Assembly: GCA_018697195.1 (NCBI GenBank)
Contig: CM031857.1
Span: forward strand, 90,170,923 to 90,234,922
DNA length: 64,000 nt
Origin: Certhia americana
Taxonomy: Eukaryota; Chordata; Aves; Passeriformes; Certhiidae
Direction of reading: 5' to 3'
Part shown: positions 1-12,010 of the stretch, one piece after another
How positions within the stretch are numbered: position 1 is the stretch's first letter
Layout: each line of letters begins with the position of its first letter
Position numbers and translations under genes: made by a program
The notes under the pieces: model-generated
What the model was told of the DNA's origin: nothing
Database searches by the model: none
The model's input: only the letters and a program-made list of their open reading frames with translations

Positions 1-349
1 CTTAATCCATCTATATCCATCTAAGATTGCTAGCTAATTAAAAATGGAAACTCAACCCCAGATTTGCAGTGATAATGTCAGATGAGGATATAATTGACAT
101 TAAATTGCTTCACTCTCACATCCCATCCCTTCCAGATGGGAATTGTTTGTACTTGGATATGTGCAAAATCTTTAATTAGCATGCTCAGAGAGTCATAGAT
201 TAAAAGATCTACACAAGACAAAAATAGTAACAATTATTATTCCTTGGTGATCTTTTTCATTACTACAGTTTAAAAATATATATAATATGCTAAATGCAGG
301 TACTTATTATTTCCTTTGTTTAACTCTTCATTATTTTAGCTATTTGCAA

Positions 350-355
350 TTTATT
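350..355 (-). terminator. candidate poly(A) signal AATAAA after the 364-607 frame
   Basis: On the minus strand a canonical AATAAA hexamer lies only a few bases past the tandem stop codons (TAG TAA) of the frame at 364-607. Seen directly. Its use as a poly(A) signal is inferred and would imply a very short 3' UTR. Confidence 0.25.
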
Positions 356-363
356 CTTTTTTA

Positions 364-607
364 CTACTTTTTCTTTAGCTTCTTGATATCTTTATCATGA
401 GCCTGATCCTGTTGGGCTAAGAGGTCCAGAGAAAAGAAGGAGATAGTCATCATCCCAGATTTTACAGTTTGATTGCAGTACAAGACAAGAGAGTGATCAG
501 GTGCTGAGGCAAAGCGAGGCCGTGCAATTTTTAATAGTTGGCCCACTGCTTGCTGGTGGGTATCTCTGAGGTTTGGTGGAATGTCAAAGAAGGATTTTGA
601 AGAGGGG
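364..607 (-). CDS. possible terminal coding exon of an unidentified gene
   Basis: I do not recognise this product. On the minus strand an acceptor-like CTCCTTACAG ends at 608, followed by about 80 open codons closed by tandem stops TAG TAA, with AATAAA just beyond. The peptide has a non-random look: a stretch with FFDIPPNLRDTHQQ, then GQLLKIARPRFASAPDH, a middle LVLYCNQTVKSG, and a lysine-rich end DIKKLKKK. No upstream exon could be assigned, although the gene would extend to the right on the minus strand. A neighbouring frame on the same strand also contains protein-like text interrupted by stops, so a decayed coding element with frameshifts is an equally good reading. Confidence 0.25.
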
Positions 608-3600
608 CTGTAAGGAGGATCAGGGGATCATTTCAACAATAGTTGTGGGGAATGGGTATTTCAGTAAAGTGGGAAAAGTCTCAGTGCTCCTCTTTAAGGC
701 GCTTCATGAGTGGGGCTACTCAGGCAGGGACTTCAATCACACTGGCTTGTTCACTAAATTTTTTGCTGTTAAAGGAGGTCACATTTGCAGTGCAGAAGAG
801 CTACAACTGCCTTTGTGAAATGCTGTTTAAATTACACTTGGCATAGGAGAAAATCGTAGAAACTGAGAGCAATTCCAGCGTTCCTCAACATTCTTTGTCA
901 AAGAAGGACTTGAGACCATTTGTACAGCAGTATCACAGAGATTTGCACTTACAACCATGAAAAAGGGCCAAAGTCTGAAGGTCTGTCTCTCACCACTACT
1001 TCTTTTTGTTGTTCTTCAGTCACATCAGGGAGTGAGTGTGTGGGCAATTGTTTACAAATACCATTCTGTAGTCTTTTCTTGGATCACATTTTCATGTTTC
1101 ATGGAGCGATCACAGACTGTGGAATGCTGATTTTACCTATTTTGTGGCTGAAAGTGTGGCCAACTGTACTTCAGATCAACTGTACTTCAAATAGTTGTTG
1201 AAATGAGCTGTTAGCCAGGTATGAGCATGAGCAGCTGGCAGCCAGCCTGGGCTGCTGCCAACAGGAACAGAGCATGGAGATGGTGAAGAGCAGGAAGGTG
1301 ATGCATTCTGAGTAGTTCTTCTTGATCCGATGGCAGCTGAGGAGTGGGCAAGTGGCATAGCAACAGGCCAAGACAGAAATCTTTGCAGAGACAAGCTTTT
1401 CACACTGAAAGGTGTTTAGGCAGTGATGGTTCCAACCAATCCCCACTCACGGTAGTTTTTTATTCCAAGTAATTGTGCAGCAGGGAACTACATCTGAGGT
1501 TATTTACTGTTTTGCATTAAAAAGAATAGGATTAAGGTTACAGAAATTAGGAGATACTATTTCAAAACAGATGATTATCAGTGTGAAAAGGAGATGTAAT
1601 GAAATATGTTAGTGGCTTCATATGTTTTCTTAAAAGATTGATGTGGGTTTGGCCACATTTTTGGGGGGAATAAAATTGTGAGACCTACCCACTTTTTTAC
1701 TTTGCTAGTTTTTACATTGTGTATGGCCTACACTGGAGACAGTAATTCCTTCTAAATAACATTATATTCTTTCCATAGTACGTCCTGTGACTCAGGTATA
1801 GAAAATCTGTTGCTAAACCCTGCTGTGTATGCTACCTGCTGGTGTACTGGAAATGAGTAATCCTCAGAAGTAGCTGTAGAACAAACACCCTTAAAGAGGA
1901 AAAAGGCTCCTCCTTTCCTAAGAATGGAAAAGTTTGATAACGAACATTATTAAACAGACTTATCTTATTCATAAGTAAAGAAAAAAATGGCATCCCAAGA
2001 GAGAGACAACTCATACTAAGGACATTGTCTTCTTAAAAGTCAGGCTCCATGCCAGACTACTTTGACGCTAGACAAATGCCCTGCTTGAGAAGCTGACGTA
2101 AGGTAAGGAACTTCCATAACACTTCAAAGGTGCTAAAATAATCATATATTAATATTATTGACTAGACACATTGAGGAAATAATTGCCTCCTTTTTTGAGA
2201 TGTGTGCATATTTTAGAGATTCCAATACTGACAAAGGCTTCGTATGCAGAAACACCAGGGCATTTTACTTTGAACATGGTTGCAGTTCGGAGGCTCAAGT
2301 TCTTGCTTTAACTCCTCTCACTTCCACACACAAAAAATTGAAACCCAACCATCAGACTTCTCACCATGAGCCCACAGGCAAACAGGATGGAGTTTCAGTC
2401 TCATAGCTTCAAAGAGTGCAAAATATATTGAATCAGACCCCTTAAAAACTCCTCTTAAAAATGAGATTGGTTTGCTTCTTTGGTTGTTACTTTTTTAAAC
2501 AACAATTTCTTTTAGTTCAAATATAGCAGGCTAGAAATAAAGCTTTTTATTTTCCACTTTTAGATTCTTAGGTCTACAAATTATTATTAAGGCTACTAAT
2601 TAAAATTTTGCAACTTTTAATTCACTACAATTTTTAAAGAAGCTTTCCTCTCTAAAACTGGGGAAAGAAACTTCCAGAATGAAAAGACCCAGCATATCCT
2701 TTTGGTAAAAACCCATGAAATTCTACAGTCCTGGAGTATTAAAACAAGTATATGCAATAATTAATGCTGCAGTGCAATATACTGTGGTATGTCATAACAA
2801 AAAAAAAAAAAAACCAAACCACTTTCAGTGAAGGTAAAGACCTTTGATGAGAAGTAATAGATCATTTCCCATTTGATGGAGGGAATGGTTGATGGTGTCT
2901 TCCTAAGGATATGTTTTCCATCTAGTCACATCTTACTTTCTCATCCTTGCTTGTGTCCTCTGCAGAGTCTGAATGAGCACAACAGATGCTGCAGGAAAAC
3001 AGGATGTGTAGCAGGTCATTCATGGTAGAACAAGCACTCAGAATTTTTTTTGGTGGGACAAGAATTACAACCAAAACCCACCTTCCCTACATTGTACACA
3101 TGGTTAATATCAAAGCACTTAGAATATCACTAAACATTTTGTTTGCTGGACAGACATCAGTCATCTTCAGGCAGGTTTTTGGGGCAGATTGGCCTGCAAT
3201 GCCAATGCATGAGAGGAGACACCTTTTGGAGGGAAAGGAAGCCTTTCCTCCAAAGGAAAGGAGGATGGGGGAATGGGGACAGACAAAGCAGGACTGAGAA
3301 TTTAAATGCCAAGCTAATCAGCCTGCTCAGTGTTAGGTAAAGAGGCTGAGGGTGATGAGCTTGGGCTAGCCAGTCTGGAGATCAAAGCACAGTATTTCCC
3401 TTGATGCAGGTCAGCATAAGGCCTTGCCATCTGGCCACAAACACTGACAAAGTACACTTGAGACATGTTTTAATAAGGACTTAACTGGGGTGCTGCTACC
3501 AGGGCTAGACCATAAAACTCTATTTCCTTCTGGGATGAATGCTAACCCTCACTGAACCAAACAGACTGCTCCTGAGGGAAACTCCCAGCACTTTTCCATG

Positions 3601-5826
3601 AACTTAGTCTAATCTTACTCCTGGGAGAGTAGTCATCAAGTTCATGATATATCTGAGTGTTGCTTCACCTCTTTAGGGAATGTACTTGCAGACATGACAG
3701 GCCCAGTGAAGAGGCTGTTTTTTGCAATAAAAGCTAATGACTTTCTGCAGTTGTAACAATCAATGTTACAGACACACAATATAAAATACAGTGCTCCCTT
3801 CAAAAATAACTCTGAGGCCCTGAAATAACTCAGAGCACCAGGTTTTACAGTCAGTAATTCCCACACCCATCACATTGCTTTACAGGCTGATGGCAGCCTG
3901 AGACCACACATACACAGAGTAGTCAACCATAAGCACAGGCAGGTTACACACAGGTGAAAAGGAATGATGCTGGGACAGATGGAATCAAGTGAAAATGCAG
4001 AGATGCCTATTACTGCGGATAGAGGGCTGCGTGCATCTTTTTGAAGTACAGCATTCTAAGAGCTTGATCCAAAAATGGTTGCTTAGGTTTCCTGTTCAGT
4101 TATGAGTGTGTGAAACAAGACAGATGGAATACCTGCTGGAGGTGCATGCCCATGGCTGTTGTTCCCTGGCCACAGAAGGAGTCCAGGCCCTGTGCTGGGA
4201 GGATGCACCAGTGCTCAGACAGCCACAGCTGCATGGGGGATCCCACACAGGACAATTAATTGTGTTGTGTGTGCAGTGCTCAGAGCAGGGCATCATACCC
4301 CACTTCTTGCTAGCAAATAGTCCTGTGACTACAATAATGCCATCAAGAGCTGTCCTGTCTCCGGGAGCAGGATTTCATGGGAACTGAGTATTTTATTGCT
4401 CCGGGGAGACATTGGTGTCCAGCTTATACCCCTTTAAGAAACACACATTCAAGAAACACACATTTTGACAAATGTGTTTTGAACTGACCCAACCAAAAAC
4501 ATCTGCTCAGGGAGGTAAATGGAAGGCAAGATACTCAGGGCAGCACAGGGCAAACTTTCATCTGTGAAAAAACAATGGGAGAGACACTGTCTGAAGCAAA
4601 ACAGGAATGGTGCTCTCCTTCACACCCCTACTGTCAGCCTGGGCTTTTCTGCTCTCCCAGTGCCAGTTGATGTGGAATGAATCACTACAGCAGCTTGATG
4701 AAGCAGCAAGCCGTGAACACATTTCCTTGTGTTATCTAATGGCGAAACACAGAGGATGTGGCTAATTAGGGAATCATCCTCACCCTGGCAGATTTTCTCA
4801 AATGGAAATGGGTTTTGAGGTTTGCTGACTGCTGAGGGTGAAGCTGCTGAGTACATAGTCACAGAAGCATTTCAAGGTACATACTCTTCTGCAGGTTAAC
4901 TGCTATGCAGCAATAGCCACAAATATGTCAAAAATGTAAAAAACACAAAAGATTAAAAGTACAACCTTTTTTTTTCCCCTTAGGAAAGTTTGGAGACTGT
5001 GTGCTGTTAACTCATCTGAAACCATGATAAAGTGGTGGATGGTCATGTCAAAGAGCTATGGATGGGGGATGAAAGTAATTTGCTGCCAAGGATGGCAACA
5101 AACCCACACGCCATCTGAGTGTAAGCCATTTCTGTAAGCAGATGCAGCTATGGCTTTTTTTTTTTTTTTTTTTTTTTGTGAACAGTATCCTTGTTTCTGA
5201 CTTGAATTATGTTTTCTTTCTGTTCATCTTCTCAGGAAGAGGATTTTTGTGTTTGTTTTTTTTTGCCTTTTCCAGTGTATTTGGAGCTCTAGGTCATAAA
5301 TGTATTTGTATGGGAATAAAAAGGAACATGGTTTAAAGAAACATGACTAGAACTAATCATTATAGATATGGTTGGTAGTTCTGGTTAGAAAAATACCTTG
5401 GTTTCAATTCTTTATAACTTTGAACATGTGGTCTAAAATCTTCCATTCTCTGTCTTCAGTTTGATTTAATCAAGGACTTTGGGCAGGGGAAAGCTTGTTT
5501 ATTTCCATGTCAGCTGAGGGAGATAAGGCACTGCAGAATAACACCGAAGTGGGGGGTTTCCACCTAGAACATTATGTAAAGGTTGTGGTATCACCATCCT
5601 CAAGAGGAAAAAATTGCAGTTCAGCACGAAATGTGCTTTTTCCTATTTCCAGGCTAAAAATGTCAGGAAAAAATGAGTTGCATATGCTCAGTAGAGGCAA
5701 GGTAACAGCTTTTTCTTTTATTTTCTGAAAACATGGTCACGTTTAGAGCTGCCTAGGCCCTTCTTTTTAAATGCAGTTTCTTTACTCTCTTGACTGTTCT
5801 GTGGCTAGACAGAGGAGCTGAGACTA
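608..5826. other. intergenic, no gene recognised
   Basis: AT-rich single-copy sequence with only short frames on both strands, none with recognisable domains or convincing splice context. It contains a poly-A stretch near 2800, a 23-base poly-T near 5155-5177 and no CR1 that I can identify. Confidence 0.5.
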
Positions 5827-6010
5827 GGAATCACAGAATCACAAGGCTGGAAGAGACCTTCAAGATCATCAAGTCCAACCCATGCCCTAACACCTCAACT
5901 AAACCATGGCACTGAGTGTCAAATCCAGTCTTTTTTAAAACACATCCAGGGAGGATGACTCCTCCACCTCCCTGGGCAGACAATTCCAGTACTTTATCAC
6001 TCTTTTAGTA
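5827..6010 (-). mobile_element. CR1 LINE 3' fragment
   Basis: The sequence opens with GAATCACAGAATCACAAGGC and continues with the typical reverse-complement CR1 blocks (GGAAGAGACC, ATCATCAAGTCCAACCC, a 'CCTCCACCTCCCTGGGCAG' block). This is the 3' end of an avian CR1 retrotransposon inserted on the minus strand, heavily 5'-truncated and without coding capacity. Confidence 0.9.
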
Positions 6011-6054
6011 AAAATAACAAACAGAAAAAAAAACCCCAAAACACTAACAAAAAA

Positions 6055-6085
6055 CAAAACAAAAAAAAAAAAAAAAAAAAAAAAA
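6055..6085. repeat. A-rich tract / poly(A)
   Basis: A run of about 25 adenines with flanking CAAAAC repeats sits just beyond the CR1 fragment at 5827-6010. It could be a simple A-rich expansion. I see no retroposed gene attached to it. Confidence 0.7.
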
Positions 6086-8631
6086 CCAAACTCCCTTCTC
6101 TTCCATGCATTCTGTTCCAGAAGGAATTTGAGAATGAGCCCTTTTCACTAGGCTTGCCCTGGGTTACTGCCTTTTGATTTGAGAAAATACTGAACAATGC
6201 CCCCCAAAAAATCCAAGGAAACTCAGATTTTGGCCCAGTATCCAAAATATTGGACTAGGAAGTGGTGATAAAATTTTCAAAGGGTCTGAGTACCACTTGC
6301 TTTGGTAGTTTTAAGTTACAGCCTTCGGAAGTGTCAGCCTCGTGTGCAGCATGCCTGGGTGTGCTCCCTTACCTGTTTCTGCCTTCTCTGCAGCAGGAGC
6401 TGGTCTGACTGTCCCAGTGAGGACCCTTGGGAATGCTGGTTACAAGGGAATCAGGCACCTTGCAGAGATGACACACCCTTGGATATACTCCTGTCTGACA
6501 GCAGTGGCAAATCCCCAGATTCCAGTGCCTACCACTGCAGTGGGGAAGGAGCCTGAATTTTTTAGTGAAGAGATACAAGCGCTTGTCCCAACACAAAACC
6601 AAAACAAAACAGAACAAAGAAAAAGCATTCAACTAACCCCCAAAACATCAAAAGCAACAAGACTAGCTATTTAGTACTAATAGTGCTGCAATAGCTGGAA
6701 TTCAGTGTAAAGACCTATCTAAAATCTACTGGAGAGATGCATTGTAAAAGAAAGCTGTCAGCATATATGTGGTTGAAATATGAGTAAATACATTGTTTGT
6801 TGTGTTAACAAACACACAAAAAGAAGAGAACAGGATTCACAAAAACAAGAGAACAGGATCCACCCATCATTCACATACCAGGGGAGTACATGTCTCCTGC
6901 CTGGGTAAGCTGGAGTCTCATTCTGCCTAAATTTTCACTCTCTGTGATCACCAGTTCAAATAAGTGCCAATCTGCTTGATGGGGGAAGAATGGGACCCTC
7001 CCAGGAATATGCCCTTGATCCCAAGTTCAAGAAAAAAGCACTGCTTTACCACTGTTTTCAACAGTGCCTGTGCAGAAATGGACACAAGAAAATGGTCTTG
7101 TTCACATCCCAGCACTGTAACTCCTCAAAGCAGCGACAGGCTGTTGGTTTCTCTTTCATATACAGTTGCAAAGACTGAGGCATCTGTAATACATCTATGG
7201 GGTTGGGGTTTTTTTAAACTCCCTGTGGTGCTTGTGGCAATGGACTGGAGTGATTGCAGAAATGTGCAGAGCAACCAGCCCCCTGGCCAAAAGCCAGCCA
7301 ACTTACGTCCTCTCCCGTTACCAGATCGCAAACATCAGGGAAATGATGTAGCTGCAAGAACTGCTGAGGTCAACAGCTGAAATCTGTTCTTTGTTGGGTT
7401 TTAAAGTATTTCCCTCCAGGCCTCAGACAAACGTTGCCAAGACAGACTGAAGTGAGAACATTTTAAGGGAACAGCATGTTGGGTACTAAAAGCCCCTCTC
7501 TGCAGGTGGAAGAGGATCTGAGCAGTGAGGGGGAAGAACAGCAAGGGAAGGAAACAGCTGGTGCAGGTGTTCCTGCCAGAGCACCATGGACAGGAGCAAA
7601 CACTGTTTCACTAGGGTAGGAGTTGTTCTGCATCAAAACCAAACAGAAGAAGAGACAGTTTTCTGATATCTGACTATGTATAGTCAAAATATCTCAGGAA
7701 CTCCTTCAAAATTTCACCCACAAACCTATGAAATATGATCACCGGTGATCTCATGGGATTTCCAGCACTGTCTGGGAAAATTGCACCAAAAAGGTTTTTT
7801 TGAAAGAAGGTATTATTATAGCAGAATTTAAACTTAAGGCAGAAAAGTAATTCAAATGCAAACACTGTCTTCTCTACTAATCCTGCTCAGAATTATTTTC
7901 TTAGGATGAGAAAAAAATGCATGTTAAATCCTCTCCTGTTTAGAGTGAGGACATTTTGGAAGTTGTTACTATACAGTTTACATCCAAACAGCACATAAAA
8001 TATGGCTGAAGTTTTAATGTTAGCTGAATTTAAAATCACAGTGAAAAGACATTCAAGGGTCACGTATCAGGTAGTGCTGTTTCTACTCTCAGAAGGAAAT
8101 TTTCTCATCTACAGAACCTAAAGTTCTCTGTCCTTGAGCAAGGTCATCTGTGGACCCAGAAAGTCACCATTAAAATCAAATGGCAGCTTCATTTCTATCC
8201 TCACTGCAAAACACATCAAATCTTGACACCTCATTTTGCTTGCCAAAAACACTTTAGGGTGGAAAGACAAAACAATGTTGTTCATCAATTACCAGTCAAG
8301 AAAAAAATCTATAATCAGTGAGTCCAAAGTTCTACAAAACACAAGCTCTAAGAGTGCCTCAAAAAAGTTTCAATTTGAGTCAAAGTTACTCCGACAAACC
8401 AGAATTCATGCAGGGAGTCTTTTGTCTTAATGCTGTGTGTTTGGAAACAGGTGGGATTTTTTAATCATAACAACTTGCTATAAGACAAAAAAGAAAAAAA
8501 CATATTGAAGTAAACACTTGCTTTTGAATATGTCAGTGGCAATAAAAACATACCATTTGTACCAGTAAATTTAGCATCCAAAAAAAGAAGCTTTAAGTCT
8601 ATCTCTTTTGTTCTATACTGAACTAGCATAG
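6086..8631. other. intergenic, no gene recognised
   Basis: Single-copy AT-rich sequence. The longest open frames (for example 138 codons at 6964-7380 on the plus strand) overlap others in different frames and show no domain, codon bias or splice context that would support a gene. Confidence 0.5.
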
Positions 8632-8880
8632 TTCCTCTCCTCTCCTCTCCTCTCCTCTCCTCTCCTCTCCTCTCCTCTCCTCTCCTCTCCTCTCCTCTCC
8701 TCTCCTCTCCTCTCCTCTCCTCTCCTCTCCTCTCCTCTCCTCTCCTTCTCCTCTCCTCTCCTCTCCTTACATCTCACTCTACTATCCTCTCTCTCTCCTG
8801 TTCTCTCCTCTCCTCTCCTCTCCTCTACTCCTCTCCTCTCCATCTCTCTCTCCTCTCATCTCTCTCTCCTCTTCCTATCC
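8632..8880. repeat. (CTCCT)n pentanucleotide microsatellite
   Basis: About 130 bases of near-perfect TCTCC/CTCCT repeat are followed by a decayed tail of CTCTCC variants. One strand is pure pyrimidine. The minus-strand 'protein' made only of E, R and G in this interval is a product of the repeat and not a gene. Confidence 0.97.
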
Positions 8881-11800
8881 TGCTCCCATTTTTTCTCCTC
8901 ATCAGAGTGGAATGTGAATGCCTTCTAACCAAAATTAAATGATGCCGCCCAGGTGGCCTCTCATTCCTGGTGCTGTCTTCCTTATCACTCCCCAAAGCAA
9001 GATGGGCGATCTGTGGTGTTTTTCGAGAGGCTTTTTTTAGCTATACCTGCTGCTCTATGTATTAGATTAGACAGATGAAGAAGTACACGTGATGCTCACA
9101 ATAGATGACAACACACTTGTGTAACTCCAAATGTCATCTCAGTTGTTTAGTCTATTTATTTCCACACTTGTTTTTCACACATTTTGTAGCTTTAACATCC
9201 TTGTCCCTAACACAAGCTGCTTCTTACTTCTTTTGCAGACTCCTCTATGAACTGCTTTTATAATGATGTATTTAAAAATCGCTTGTCCTCTGCAGTGCAT
9301 TCCTGTCCCTGTCCTATCAGTGTCTATTGCAACTGTGAATGGTGGGGTTTTTCTGTTGAAAGTTACTTTTTAACATTATTATTTCTCTGTCCTGGCTTGT
9401 CCTACCCATATGCAAACAGTCAGTACAACCAAGAGGAACAGGGTGAACAGCTGGGCTGGGGGAAGAAGTGGGAAATTATTCAGCTGCTTTCATTGCCAAA
9501 GCAAACATATTGTGTACCTGCACCATCAGCACATGGTAGACAGGCTTAAAAAAAAAAAAAAAAAAAAAAGAAACAAAAGAAAAAAAGGAAAAAGGAACAA
9601 AAAAACCTCCCATGATACAGAAGATGTGTCATGCACAGTACAACATGTGGCAAAGGACAACTACCCTCAGTCTGGTCCTGTGGTGAGGTTTCTGCATGGT
9701 GAGCCCCTTGCATGAGCTTCTGTGTCAGAAGAAGTTGGGGTAAGTTGCCTGGGGTAAGTTGCATAGAGTGTGTTTCCTTCACTCAAGCATTTGGTGTGAG
9801 ATTAACAAAAGTTCCCTGAGTTGTACTGTTCCCTATAACCACGTGTAGCCTCAGAGCCCAGGCTTCTAATTCCCAGATCTGAAAGGAGATAGAGGGAGAA
9901 ATCTCATGTTTTGGTGAACAAACTCCTTCTAAAATTCCACTCATATTTTGAGAAAAGAATGTTCTGGGAACACTGGCATGGTGGTGGGTGTTGTGGAACT
10001 GTCTCAGCCAGAGCAGGACAGCCAGTCCATGTACTCTAGAGCAGTTATTCTAACACGGACTGCTTGTTACAATGAATTGATTCAGATAAGCTGTGCTGAC
10101 TTTAACAGAAATGCAGTTTCACCCATACTTAGGGGATGCATTGCTTTGACTTGGTCTAATTGCACTCATGGAAAAACCGTGTACAGATCCTCAATTCCCA
10201 GTGACTTGTTTTTGACTCATGGCCATGCTGAGAAAAGGCAAGACTGTGCTTGTTTAGTCAGCAGATGAAAGTTGTCATACTAGAAATACCATTATGGCAA
10301 GATTAGCACTGTGTGGAATTGTAATAATTAGTTAGCACAGCAGCATATAAATAAAAAGACAAATTGCTGACAAAAAGCTTTTTTATATTGGTTGCAAATA
10401 AAATTTGGGAGGATGGGTGCTTTCAAAATAAGGAGGAGGTATGACATGTTATGTTTGACCTATGACACATCCCTTGGGATGAATACTACTTTCCTTGGGA
10501 GGATTTTGATAGAATTCCCATGGTGGCGCACTCTGGCTGCTTTATTAGAATTTAGCCAACCAGCCACAGAATATTAAACATCAATATAAACAGATTAAAT
10601 CAGATCTAGAAAACAGATCAGCATTTTCCTGCAAAGTGTTAAAAAGGAGTTGTTCTTTATGAACTTGGCAAAAAAGTACGAAGCACTGAATAAGTCCTTG
10701 TAATTTAGGGAAATGGATGTGTTATTTTTCTCTATTTTTTAATTTTTTAATGGAATTGAAGATCAAAAAATGTACTCGGTAAGTGGCACAAGGACTGTCC
10801 TACCTCCTGCTCAGGGCAGATGAAGGGCACGGAGGGTACTTTGTCACACACACTGCAGCTTTACCCTGGTGCTGTGAGTGTGTGCTGCCCAGGGCTGTGT
10901 GCTGGAGGCCCAGCCCTCTCATGGCTTCAGCTGGCCCTGGAGCCTGAGCACCAGCACTGGCCTGCAGAGCATCTGCTCCTCTCTCCTGCTGACAGACTTA
11001 ATTTTAGCTCCAAGCCAAAGGACAACACAGAGGCCACATTTTCTTGTTTGTTGTTCCTGCATAAATATTTCCTAACCCAGTATCAAAAAGAGTATTTCAG
11101 CCTCAACTGAGTGATTTGGCAGACAATTTAAGAGGTGTACATACCCAAGGACACAGAGCAGGGGCAGCAAGTGGAATCAAAACACAGCTGGTAAGCAATG
11201 TGTACTCCTCCTCATGGCAAAAGCATGGCACACAAAGAGGCTTCTACCAGGGCAAGAAGACTGGATGGCAGGCAGGAATTTCAGTATCGTGACCACACAT
11301 GCACAACTCTTTCAGCAAACCACACTGCCCATGACATGGCTCAGATGGGATGGGCCCTTTGTTGAAAACTATGCCTGTGCCTGATGCATGGTGTGGATAA
11401 TCTCCTATAGTCAGAAGTCTGCCATCAGTGGGATGGGCTTTCTGCAGTCTTTCATACAAGTTTCCAAATGATGTATCCCAAAAAAGTCTATCTGTCATGT
11501 CTCCACAAGATTTGCAGATGTTTTCTACCAAAGGCACACAGGGCTGTACATAACCACAAGCACAAATCATAGATGCATTCTTTGTATCTATTTTAGAAGT
11601 AAGCAGACTCCAGAATTACCTTCAATGAAACTGTATGATGAAGAGTTCGAGCACCATGTGGTAAATGTGATAGGGTGAATATTATATTGTAAAGATGCTA
11701 TAATTTTATGAGTTTGCCATTATTCACTTGTTTGTAAGGAGTTAAATCAGAAGCAGGTAATTGGAGGGGGGAAAAAAATTGGGAAAAACAATGATGGCAA

Positions 11801-11975
11801 GGCAAGGTGGGATTCAGCCAATACCATAAGCCCATTGCAAAACAGCAGTGAGATGGGGAATGCCCTGGTGAGTGTCTGGCTGGTGAGAGCCCAAATCTGG
11901 AGCTAGGACAAAAGGGGAGACCAAAAGTTGGAAGGTACTGATCTGCCAAAGAAGCCAGGTGGAGGGTGTGGGCAT
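8881..11975. other. intergenic, no gene recognised
   Basis: AT-rich sequence with a poly-A run at about 9547-9568 followed by lysine-codon-like AAAAAG repeats. A cysteine-containing 108-codon frame (11244-11570, minus) is open, but it has no recognisable domain and no clear splice sites. Confidence 0.45.
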
Positions 11976-12010
11976 CTGTGTGTGTGTCTGTGTGTCTGTG
12001 TGTGTGTGTA
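11976..12010. repeat. (TG)n microsatellite
   Basis: Short TG repeat interrupted twice by TCTG, about 35 bases. Confidence 0.9.

Noticed and set aside
8613..8843. E/R/G-rich 76-codon minus frame
   Set aside because: Translation of the (CTCCT)n microsatellite.
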